A stretch of 64,000 bases of DNA from Nymphaea colorata. Its lineage: Eukaryota > Streptophyta > Magnoliopsida > Nymphaeales > Nymphaeaceae. The position numbers and the translations under genes are program-made. A model generated the notes under the pieces. The model had not been told where the DNA came from. It did no database searches and saw only the letters and a program-made list of their open reading frames with translations. This document shows, piece after piece, positions 24,201 through 37,000 of the stretch (the stretch's first letter is position 1; each line of letters opens with the position of its first letter). The stretch lies in NCBI RefSeq assembly GCF_008831285.2, contig NC_045138.2, forward strand, positions 6,973,205-7,037,204. Direction: 5' to 3'.

Positions 24201-27200
24201 TCACCTTCTGAATGAATTTTTGTGCCTGGTTGGCATTGGCTTGCAACCCCTAATAGTTTTAGTAGTTCAACAAGTTTTTGTCAACCTTCCTAGTTGCATC
24301 TGCCACCATGTCCTTTATTCCTTTTACACTATGGAACTTTGGCAGCATGTGATTGTTGTTTGATGGTTTTCATTCCTGAATTTTGGTCTAACCAGGTACT
24401 TGACACACAAACATATGCTGCTCGGCAGAGAGAATATGCAGCCAGAGGTCAAAGACATTTTTACTTCATGACTTTGAATGGCAACGAGGTTTGATGTTTA
24501 CCTGCTTATACATAGTTTGAGCAAGCACACTTTACTAGCTTAGTCAAACTTGTGTTGTAAGATTCTTTTTTAATGTCCATTAGATGAAATTTCAATGCCA
24601 ATGCCTTTCCGGGATCATCTCTTTTCTTGGTTGCTTTGAACTTTTAAGCTGTGCAGTTTGAAGCCAAAAGCAGACCTAGCCCCTGGGTGTTAGCAGCTTG
24701 AAAGCCTAGTCAAAAATAAAAATCATATAATATTAATTATCTTTCATACTGAAATATAAGGTTTTATGTTTTTTGATGTGTTTTGCTTTATTTTACTTTT
24801 TTTTGCAGAAGATGGTAAAGGGGAAGGGATGGGTGCAGGGGGAGAGGGTGGAAGTGGGTTTTGGATCCCATTCTATCTCCTCTTCTTACTGTTGATCTTC
24901 TTCTTCTCCTCTTTGTTTCTTTTCTTGTTCTTCCTACTCTGTTTATTCACCTGTCTAGGCCTATCAAGGGAGTGTGCTATTTGGCACTTTTTGTTGTTGT
25001 CTTTTAGGCAATTGCTTACATTGCAAGTGGTTTTTAAGTGCCAATGGCTGGGCAGGTTTTATTTCATATGTCTAGATAAAGAAATTTGCTAATAAAAGTT
25101 CCAGATATTCTTATTTACAATCTTGGTAAAGCATTTCACATGGCTTCATTGCTGCTGCAGTAGATTAATTCTTTGAGGCCATTAGGCCTTTTCCGCTTCC
25201 CTTCTTTGAACATGATATAAGCATTTATATATGTTTCTTAAACGTTTCAGTTGTTTTACTAAGTAACTTCAGGTTTGCTGAAACATTTTAATATATCAAT
25301 GCTAGTTTTGGTAATGCAAATTTCTTCCCTATATTATCTTTTTTCTATAGTATAGGATTGAGTTTATCTGTTTAGAACCTTATGTGCTTTTTTTATTTTG
25401 TGTTGTAATTATCCACCTACTAAATGGTCACACTTGGAATTACAGTCAATCTGAGTGTAAACTTTAATTGCGAGATTAGCTTCAATTGTGAGACTACAGA
25501 TGTTTGTAGTGAAAGTGGAACATGAAATTAAATCCAGGCACTCCATCTAGGAGTGTAGATGGGGACCATGGTGTTTGGATGTGAGTACACCTTTTTTGGT
25601 TAATTGGTTGTGGGTCAGATTCATATTTGCAAAGAGAAGGACCACTGTATTGCCGAACTAGTCTTATGGCCAGGTTCAGATGCATCCCGACTATAAGCTA
25701 AATGCAATTACTAACTGGATGTGTTTTTTTTTTTGAAATAAAACTTGGCTAGTTAAGAGTTAGATCTATAATTGGTAACTCTGAACCCTGACTGGCTTTC
25801 CTGATTCCAACATAAAAATAGCACGACTGACATCGATTGAAAAAAACACTTCTGATCTTGAGTTGATTTCACGTTGTTTGGTCAGACTCATATTGGTAGC
25901 TTATGAGATGCTAATTGCTCAGACAACTGAACAACCTGAAGCTAACTCCATTTACATCCATTGATGAAATTTAATAAGCATCCATGTCGTGTCTATTTGA
26001 ATTGTACCAGTTAAACGTGGATATTCCTTATTGGCCATCATCAGTGGTTCACCCATAGACTAGGTAGGTGCTCATATATTGTATAAATTTTATTTTTATT
26101 TCCTCTATAAGCCTTTAAAGTTTAAACATTCAAACTTCTTAACTTGGTTCATGTCCTTGCTATGTTCTTGTGTTATTAGTTGTACTTATGGTACTTGATT
26201 ATTGCTTTTGTGTCTTTGCACAAGTCCTGCACTTTGATATGTGCAGGTTACAACTTGCTCTATCCACCTATGGGTGCCTACTGCTTTTTATTGTATTCTC
26301 TGAATAGATCTTAAGTTGTTGGAGCTTATTCATAATTTATTTTTGTTACTGAGTATTAGGAATTCTCAATGCTTCTTTTTTTGCATTAATAACAGGTAAT
26401 TGATGCCTGTGCAAAAGGCAATCTTGGGCGGTTTATAAATCATAGTTGTGATCCTAACTGCCGTACAGAAAAGGTATTTGGTTACACTATTATGGATTTT
26501 CTTCTCTTCATATTTGTTGATTTACTTATCAAAATTGTATAATTTTGATAATCCGTAAAACATTCTCTTTGACTAAGTTCTCTTGTCTGAGATGTCCTGT
26601 TGTCCATCTTATATATATGTATATATATTACCTCTCTTTTTCTCTCCCCTTCCTTTCTTTTTCTTTTCTCATCTCTACAACCAATATTCCCCATCATAGA
26701 ACTGGTGAATTATGGGGAGGGGCAAATTCCTGCAAAACGAGTCCGATTTTGGGATTATTGGTTTAAAACACATACAACACTCACACACACACATAAATAT
26801 ATATGTCTTATGTATATACATGTACATGTATATAAGTGGGACTGGTTTAACACACACATGCACACACACATATGTCTTTAATATATGTGTCTATGTATTT
26901 TCAACCAGTCCCGTTTTGTAAATAAACAGACCAATCTCTTTAACTTCTGATGTTGTCGACTAGTTTTTTCTATGATCTACCTTACATATGTGATATGCTT
27001 TTTTGGGTTTAGGAGATCCCATCTGTATACCAAAAACCATAGCTTCCCATGAATTGATAAGTTTTTGGACATGTGGATCACATCCATACAGTTGGATTTC
27101 TGAAAGTTCATCCTAGTCAATTGGCCGTAGTTCCAGTCCTCACACTTCCCATATTTCAAGACATGATATGCTTGCCTATCTGTAAACATATATATATATG

Positions 27201-27983
27201 TAAATACATTAAATATGCAAACACATACTGGCTGAGATACTTCTGGCCTTATGTTCAGGGTTCTGCCTTGCATTTTGTTTAGCATTGTTCATCATTTGAA
27301 CAAACTAGCTCTTCCATCATGGAATGGAAAAATTTGACACTTGGTTGACCTTTAAATACTTGTGAAAATTATGAAATCTGAACCCGTCTTTTCATGCCTT
27401 TAAAAACTTATGCATGTGTTGATTCTGGAAAAATTCAGATGTTGGTTCCCATAAAGCTGATCTCAGATTCTCAATGATTGGATTCTTTGAGGGGACGTCT
27501 GATTCACTTGGAATCAATGGAATTCTAGAATCAAAGAATGAGAATTGCTTTATCAAACAAAGAATTTTGATTATGGAATTAGAGGCTCATTCCAGAATCA
27601 AAATTCTAGAATTATGATCCCACCCTAGGGGGTGGAATTGTGATTCCAGAATTTCTGGAAGTTTTTTATCTCTCTTTGGGGCACAATGCATGAAGGCCTT
27701 TTAAGTCATGATATTTAGAATTTTAATTCCCTTTTCATCAAACAAGTTATTCTTAATTCTAGAATCAAAATTCCATACTATCAAAAGAAAATTGGAAATG
27801 GGATATTCATTCCAATTCTAGGTTGAGGTGGAAATTTGATTTTGGAATTTTGATTCCTAAATCAAAATTCTAAGCGATTAAACGCCTCCTGAGAAAACAA
27901 GTCTACAATTCACCCTACAGTCAACATGCTTCTGATCCACATATTCTACTCTCCTTCTCTATCAGGCACCACACATGCATCCA

Positions 27984-28051
<68 letters not shown>

Positions 28052-31000
28052 GGAATTGAAATCAGCCCGCTACTTCTATGGCTAGATGGTTTTTTCTTTT
28101 TCTTTTTTTTTTTTAAAATTGTGTTACCAAAAAGCGTTGCAAAGGGTGCATTTGCAATGGCCAGTTGCTTGGTCATGGTTTTGAGCGATAAAATGCACCT
28201 TTTTTAGCGACCATTAATCTTAAAAGTTAAAACCCTTAATGAATTTGATTTACACTTCATATTGATGATGTCCGTAAATGTAGTTTTTGAACCGAACTAG
28301 TCTTGACTATGATAAATTTAAAAAAAAAATGAATTCTTTAAAAGAAATAGAAAGTTAAGATAAATGGGTTATCATGATATGATTTATAGCTCCTATCCAC
28401 ACCTCATCAACAGCACTAATGACAATAAAATTGTGGCGTGTATGATTTATAGCTCCTATCCACACCTCATCAACAGCACTAATGACAATAAAATTGTGGC
28501 GTGTATGATTTATAGCTCCTATCCACACCTCATCAACAGCACTAATGACAATAAAATTGTGGCGTGCAACAAACTGTTAAGATCACATTAAACCAGCATT
28601 TTTCAAATTGACAATGTTCAAATTTCTAATTATTTCAATAATAATTGAGGCAAGGATCAAAAAGTTCATCTTGTTTGACCAAATCAAAACAAAGCAAACA
28701 ATGAAATCTGGTGAAAGTTACAGAACAAGCATTTGGTTAACAGAAACTATTTCAAAAGTAAATAAGAAAGTTAACAGGATTAACAGGGGGTTTGTACACA
28801 CATACACAAACACGAATGCCTGTATGTGCGTACATTAATGCATACATCTATACATACGTGGATGGTGTTGCTATCTACTGGCCATCCGGGCTGTTTGGCA
28901 TTTTTTATCTGTTTTTTTAGAAACATAACCATATAGACAGAATCTTAATTGGAAGACTATGGAAGCTAAGTTGTCTATTTTTTTTTTAATTTATCTTCAG
29001 TCCGTAAAAATTGTTGTATTATTGTAAAGACAATGATTTTGTGCGAACTGATAGTCATTATGTTATGTCAGTAGGACCCAGTTGATTAACTGGAAATCTC
29101 AAAACTAGGTGGAAGGGCATAGCCGATTTTTTTTCCTTTTTAACGTGTTTGACACATTGAAACTTGGCAAATATTTGTGCGATTTTAATAGTTCTGAATC
29201 CGTGATTTAGTTTGTGTTGTGATTTATTTCTTCTCCAACTAACACTTGTGTTGTGAAGTGGTTAGCCTGGATCGTCCCTCATATGTTCTATAGTTTTATT
29301 AATACCAATTTTATTTTCTTTGTGCTAGTGGATCGTGAATGGCGAAGTCTGCATTGGCTTGTTTGCATTGCGTGATATTAAGAAGGTAAGTCCTTGTCTT
29401 CAACCACCAGTTATCTTATTCCTTCTTGTTCTTCTGCATGGTGAGAGTAAGTTGAAAGAGTGTGTTTTTATCCCTTTGATCACATAAGTAGTGACTGCTT
29501 CTCTTTCTGTTTAAGTTTTTCATGGTAAAGCCATAATAGACCATAGTTAGGAGATTTGATAAATGACAGGTATTTAAAATCTTGTAAAGAAAATGCAAGG
29601 AAAGTATATCAAAGAAAGGATACAAATGAGCTATAAACCTGTCATCTGTTGGTGGAGAAACCTTCTCAACCACTTTTTAGCAACTTGTTATCTACTTAAT
29701 AATATTACCCTGGATCGATTATGATGTGGTATTCTCTATAACAAAATGGTAAAGCTTTTTTTGTCGCATTATGTTGCAGTTACTGCCTTTTTTGCCAGAG
29801 TCCCGCAAAATGTTAGATTGTTTTGGATTGGCTTCATAATGAATGGAAATCAATTGTAAAAATGCGATGCCATTCCGTCACTTAGTATATGCGGTCATGC
29901 AACTGAACACTGGTACACAATTCATAGAGTTTTATAAGACCTGTCTTCTAACGTGGTCTATTTTCTGTCTATGTATGTCTTTTTTATGATGGCTGTTATT
30001 TTCATGTTTGCATCTGTTTTTTAATTTTAAAGCATTTATTATTCAGATTATTCATTTTTAAATTGGATTTTCCATTGAAGGTTTGTGTCAATGACTTAGA
30101 TTGTTTGCAAATTTTCGTTTTGACCCTCTTGGTGCATTATTCCATTGGAATTTTTGAGCACATCTTTGCAAATATATGTCTGACAGGTGGATGCCTCTCC
30201 ATGTTCTTCTTTTGGGCAAGTGTGTTAGGTCCTGTCTTATGCCTGTGTAAGCGTCTATATTAGACAGCTCTGCCAATCCGTTTCAACCATTCTTAAGCTA
30301 CAAGCATGCTGACTTCAGGCTTGTGCAAACAAAGTGCTTAAATTTACTGCTTGCGCGAAATTGACATGTGGTCTAAAAGAGAGCATACTGTTTTTTGCCT
30401 GTGGCTTATGGTCGGTCTTTGGATGGTGTTATACCAATTTGTGATTGTTCTTAAGTTATTTAGCACACTCTTCTACGTTATTTTGCACTTTCTAAGTTTG
30501 AATTGATTTATTTTGCACTTTGTAAGTTTGAGTTGATTTATTTTGCTGTATTATTTTTCTCATTTTAATTGTACTCCAGGGTGAAGAAGTAACGTTTGAT
30601 TATAACTATGTACGAGTGTTTGGAGCTGCTGCAAAAAAATGTTTCTGTGGATCTCCTGGATGCAGGGGATATATCGGTGGTGATCCTTTGAATACTGAGG
30701 TTGTCATTGAAAGTGATTCGGAGGAAGCCTTCCCTGAACCAGTGATGATCCAGGAAGATGTTGGGAATGAGCAGCTTAAAGTTGAAATGTTTGACAGTAA
30801 AGTGCCAGCTGTTGCTCGTGTACCTACCAATTCTACAGTAGAAACAATGGGCACCAAGGATGCCCTCTCTGGTCCAAGTACTTCTACCTCCCTAGAGACC
30901 AGTGAAACCAATGCTATTCTTCCCAGGCTGGCGACTCCTTCAGAAGCTGCTTATGCCAAGGATGTTGCCCCTGATCTGCCAAAGGATGCTAGTTCAACAT

Positions 31001-33975
31001 CTGCTGACATCAAAGACAAGTTATTGCAACTGCCTGCTCAGGGCAGTACTGCTATTAAAAAATCTCGTCTTGTTTTCTTAAAATCTTCTGGAACAGTGAA
31101 AAAGACAAAGCATGGGAATAGCCAGGGGAGATCGTCCAAGCCCAAAAGGATTCTGATAGTTGCTGACAGACATCGGTTTGAAGGAGGTGAACTTGGATTC
31201 CTGAGATGGACTGATGGTGTACCTTTTTATTTTATATTATATGTGACACTTGCATTCTTTTTCCAGTTGAAGAAAAATTAAACGAACTGCTGGATGTGGA
31301 CGGAGGCATCTGCAAGCGAAAAGTACTATTTTATTACTGGATTACCTTCTATCTCTTCTGCTTAAGCTTGAATAAAATCATGCCTTTGTGTTCAAAAAAT
31401 CTTGCTTTTGGAGATAGGCTTCATTGCACAGGGCACATGTCCAGTAATTTATGCTGTGTATTTTTTCCAAATTGAGGAATTTATGATTGTCAAATTTGGT
31501 TTTCCCAGCTTTATTGGTGACTTTGATTAAATTCATCAATGGATTTTTACTTTTTAAAACTATGTTGCCATAGCTCTTGCTTAGTCCTAGAACATTCTCT
31601 GAACATATTAACAAGTTCATTCTTTAGTCTGTTGTCTTATGATGGTATGTATTTTTTTTATTTAACCCATTGTTTTGTTCGACAGGATGCTGCAAAAGGT
31701 TATTTGAAGCTATTGTTCATTACTGCATCTTCTGGTGATGTGGTTAATGGAGCGTCTCCTCAAAGGTATTGCATCGATTCCAATTCTCTAGAATTTTGTG
31801 GCAAATATTGATAGAGCTTACAATTGTTTCTTCCAAGAAACAAATGGTTCTGATTTTCTGTTTTCCCTGGTGGCATCCCTTATTCCTGGCTGACCTGATT
31901 TTATTCTTATTTTCTAGCACTAGAGATCTGTCAATAATTCTTGATGCACTGTTGAAGACCAAGTCTCGAACAGTTTTATTGGATATAGTTAATAAAAATG
32001 GTAATAGATGCTGCCTTATCATTTCTTCCAACTTGCCTCTGTAATCAGATCATCCTCAAGGGAGTTCAAGCTTCTGATGCACCTATTTTTCAGGTTTACA
32101 AATGCTCCACAACATCATGAAGCAAAACCGGAAGAATTTTAATAAAATCCCTATCATTCGGAAGCTCTTAAAGGTATGTGGGAGTGCACATTTCTCTTCG
32201 CATGCATATCCTGTGATCCTGTTGTCCTCATATCCCATGTATGTGAAGTTGTGAACATGGATGTGTGTATCTATGCTTATGTTTTTGCTTAAGTTGAAGT
32301 AAGCCTTAAGCCATAATGGGGATACAGGATACACACTTTGTGTCTGCATGTCTTGAGCAAAATCCTTAAGCGCCTCCAGAGATTGGTGTAGATAACCAGC
32401 ATGCCTGCACACAATATCCTTTATGGTGTTACCTTGTTAATTTGTTAATGCTGTCTCTTGTTAGTTACTCAAATAATTTATCAGTTGGTTGAACCATAAG
32501 GTGGGTTGTGTGTCCTTCTAAAAGGACTAGTTGGGATTAGTCAGTTTAAGTCAATCCAAGTTGATTTCAAAAAATACAATCTATAAAATTATAAGGATCA
32601 CGCACAGTAAGTGCCAAAAGAAATCAAAGATATAAAATGTCACTATGAATCAAATAGACCATATGTATATATGTGTGTCTATGTGTATTTTACCTAGAAA
32701 CTGAAAACACAATGCAATCTTTCTGCAACCAAAAACATGTTTAATAGAAAAAAGCAGTATGCAGAAAGTCACCAAAAAAAAGCAAAAAAGAAACAAAATT
32801 TAGTTTACCTAAAGGCTAGTTGGAAAAGAGTAGTCTTTGGCTATTTACCATAGAGCTGGGCCCTACTGATAGTGTGGCTATAGATGAGTTGGACTACGTA
32901 CTTGTTTGATTAGTCAACTAGTTGATGGTTGGCAACCAAGTTCCCTTGTATTATATTGATGTCATTAGCTGCTCCATAGACTTCTATATATCATAATGGT
33001 TGTTCAAGGAAAAATAAGGGGTAGGAAAAGTTGTCTTTAGTTTTCTCCCTTAGATGGTTTTTGTTGTTTTGCATTAAAAATAAAGTATTTGCATGTTGAA
33101 ATTGCATATTGTCAATCTTAACATGGATTGCAGGATTAGCAATTGTGAGTAGTGTTATCTGTATCATATAGGTCGGCAAAAGCTATACGATATGCCTATG
33201 ATACACGTTTTTCATGTATATCGTAGGTATTTTGACCATATGATATGATATGGCAGTGTCTTACGATGTGCAATTTTTGATCGTAACCTATCATGGCTTA
33301 TGAATGATAAATCATGACTATTCATTACATGTGTGATGATTTTTTTATAGGACACCTTTTCATGATTTTTCATGATTTCTTCTAAACTTTTTCTAGTTTT
33401 TCTGATTTTGCCCACTTCTTTATTAATTAAAAAATAAATTTATGATACATTTACACTATGTCGTATAAGCTGGGCTCGATCGATACACGTTATGATATGC
33501 CTTTTACAACATTGATTGTGAGTTTTGCATTAGTATGGCAATATTTCTAGGTGCCATGGGAAGAGGTTGGTAGGTTCATGTGGTTAAACTTTTTGATTCC
33601 CAATGACTTCGGGCTTTTAGAAAATCAACTATATGGATCAGATTGTGTCCCTAGAATTGCTGAATAAATTGATGAAATGATGTTTTCCTCATAAAAAACA
33701 GTGCATGCCTGCATGTGTGTGCCTGTTTGCATGGTTAGATGGTGGTTGCCATGTCATTAAACTAAATTTCCAAAGAATCACACAAACAACCACTGGTTTA
33801 CTTATCTGTTCTTCTTGATATTCCTTTCTCCTAAATGCTTATATACCTGATCCATGGTGTGGTTGTCTGTAAGCACACATACACATGCACACACACCTAT
33901 GTCACATAGGTATGGGTGCCGGTGCGGGTACGGGTACTGACCATTTTCAAAAAATTTGGGTGCGAGTGTACGAGC

Positions 33976-34031
<56 letters not shown>

Positions 34032-37000
34032 AATAAGAAATACTTAGAAAATATGTATCAAAATAAAGAATATACATCAACATAAACAAATAAATAACAT
34101 AGAAAATTTATATCAACGGTTCTTGCAGTAGTGTGTTTAAAAAACCTATGAAAAACTTTAAACATATTGACAACCAAACAGCCCCCTAGTCAAATATGAA
34201 CATCAATCGAATTTTCACATCCAAAGAATAGAATAAAAAGTAAGGTGGAAAAAATTAAATCAAAATAAAATTAAGCAGTTCGGATCTATAGGTACCCAAG
34301 TGTCAAAGTACCCATTTTGGGTACGGGTATGGACCTTACTGAAGTACCCATGTGACTTAGACACACACACTTATGTGTAGTTAAGTGTTCACAATTGAAA
34401 CATTACAATAGTAAAAACAATCAAACTGACAAGAAAAACTGAAACATTTTAATGGGTTTCTAACAAAGTTTAAATTAGACTTTATCGAAGGTGACCAAGT
34501 TTAAAATTTGATAAAAAGTGGCATAAGGCAGGTTGACTATGCTGGTACGCGCTACATGGCATTGATCATGGCATGTCTCATGTCTCCACTTGGATCCTTG
34601 TGTCTATGTTATGCGGATATCCAATTTCTGGTATTTGCATTTCCTCCTATTGAGCATGGTGCAATCTCTTGGACTGGAGGATCTCTGGCCATTCAATGTG
34701 GCTTAAATTGCTAGCATGACACCTAACATTTTGTAGTATCTACATTTCAACAGTTCATAGACCATTCCATCTTTCTGATTATGTGCCATTAGACTTCATC
34801 TAAGTTGATTTCATTTTGCACTATTTAGTTGCTTTACCTTTTTATAGTTTTAACTTTTAAGCATATGGTAATCATCTTTTTCTTCTTTTTTAAGCATTTA
34901 GTTCCTATTTTTTGATACTAAAGGACATGTTCCTCTTTATATATGGAACTTTTAGATACTTTGATATCTTCGCAAATTTCTGCAGCACAAATTTGCATAA
35001 TGATCAAATTGATAGGTGTAGGTGTGGGTTGTTGTGGAAGTTCTGTTGTTATCTGTTTTTTGCCAAATAGTGTAGAATCTTTTTGTATTGAGCAAAGCTA
35101 AGGACAGCCTGGGTTGCAGGTATTAGAATTCCTTGCTTCAAGAGAAGTTTTGACTTTGGAGCACGTAAACTCTGGGCCTCCTTGTACTGGGATGGAAAGG
35201 TTAGATACCCTTGGACATTTTGTGGTATTCTGTTGTACTTGATGTCACAGGACTTTTTTTTCTAAAATCCTTGTGGTATGGTCCATTCTTATTTTTGTCA
35301 TTCATGATGAAATGGTTAATGTTGTATACTTCTGAAGTAGATGTAGACGTGATTACCAACAACACACACACACACTGGTTCCACCTAGGGGTTTGCCCAT
35401 GTTGATAGGCCTTTTCCTTTGGAGATTACACCTCAGTCTGCGTCAGCGTCACATTTTTTAGCAACGTAGTTGAAGGTGCCTTCAAAAGTAATGTCATGAT
35501 GACTTTATCTTTTCATACTTGTGCTTTAGTTCATATCTAGTGAAGTGTTTTTTTCCACAATCAATATGTTGAGTATTGTTTAAAAGAAGTTATAACATAT
35601 AAGATCTTAAGGTGACCTTTATTTGTTGCTGTACAGAATCTTGACATGTTTTTTATTTGATATTTCTTATTTGCAGTTTCAGGGAGTCCATAATGGCTTT
35701 GACAAGGCATAATGATGTCCAGGTTTCACACAAACCTTTTTATTTCTCACTATTTATTTGTTATGCACTCTGGCATACAGTTCTCTGCCTGTGTTTCCCG
35801 AAATCCTCAGGGTTAATTTTAGCTTGATTTATTTGATTCCAGAAGATTAAGGAAGCTGAGTTAACATTGTTGTTTTTTTCCTATATGACATTCTAAAATC
35901 ATTATTTTTCATCATGTTTGTTAGTTGAAACTAGTGATGAAAGGTTTTTTGACTGGCACATTTTACTCTTTTGGATATTTATGTTGTAAATTGTAAGGTT
36001 TATCCCCTTAAGTTGGTGGTAGGTTGTTTGGGCAACATAGATGTTCATGCTCCTGTATATGATGTGATACATGGTAAGTTGCTTTTTTCCCTGTTTTCGA
36101 GTACTGTCTGCATGGCATGTCTATCTTCATGTTTTGGGTCTGGCGTTAATAGGCACACTGCTACATAATTGTGCTCGACTCACTGCATCATATTTGTTGA
36201 GTAATGTCCTGACACCCATGTGGAACACATAATGGCCAAGTAAGAAAAGAATACGAAGTAAAAAAATTATTTATATGGATAAGAAATACACAATGCAAAT
36301 TTAGAAACCCTAGGTTGCCTTTTTTCTGCTCAACCCTCTTCCCCTTCATCAAGAGAAGTGATTTTCTGGCGCTTAAGATGGGAGACAGAATTGCAATAAT
36401 GTTTACTGTCGTGAAAACACATTGGAAGTTTGCTGATACATGGAGAGGGTCTTTTGTATGTACATAATTTATATTTCTGCTGCCCTTATGTCATAATATG
36501 TTCCTAATTGTATTCACATCCCAAGTAATTGTGTTTTGGAAGTCAATTCTATAGCATGCCTTGCAGTTGGATTTGTTGGTTGACTGTTTGTGATTGTTGC
36601 AACAGCCAGTGTCTTGTATTAAAATAGTGACATCTGTGCCATTCTGTGTAAATGGATGATCATTGCAGGTCCATCAAATGGCACGTGGTTTCCGAGACAA
36701 ATATATTCCCCATACCATCAGGAAGATTAAATGCACAGACCGTGATGATGCAAGCAGTCACTGGATCAGGTTCTCACATAGGAACTGGCAGAGTCAGGCA
36801 AGAAGGCACACTGATGCAATCTGTTGCACGAGTAGTCAGGCCACTGAACTGCCTTCAGATTTTCATAAGACTGTCCAGACATCTTCTGTCACAGTCCAAT
36901 CTGGTCTCAGTGAAAGCAACAAATGTTGGGAAGATTACACATCTGAACAAACAGATGAGCCTAGCAGCAGCATGTGGCGGAAGAGAAATTGGCAGGGTCA

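Noticed and set aside
28379..28567. CRISPR-like or protein-repeat interpretation of the 63-bp array
   Set aside because: Units are contiguous without spacers, in a plant intron, and the frame has no wider coding context.
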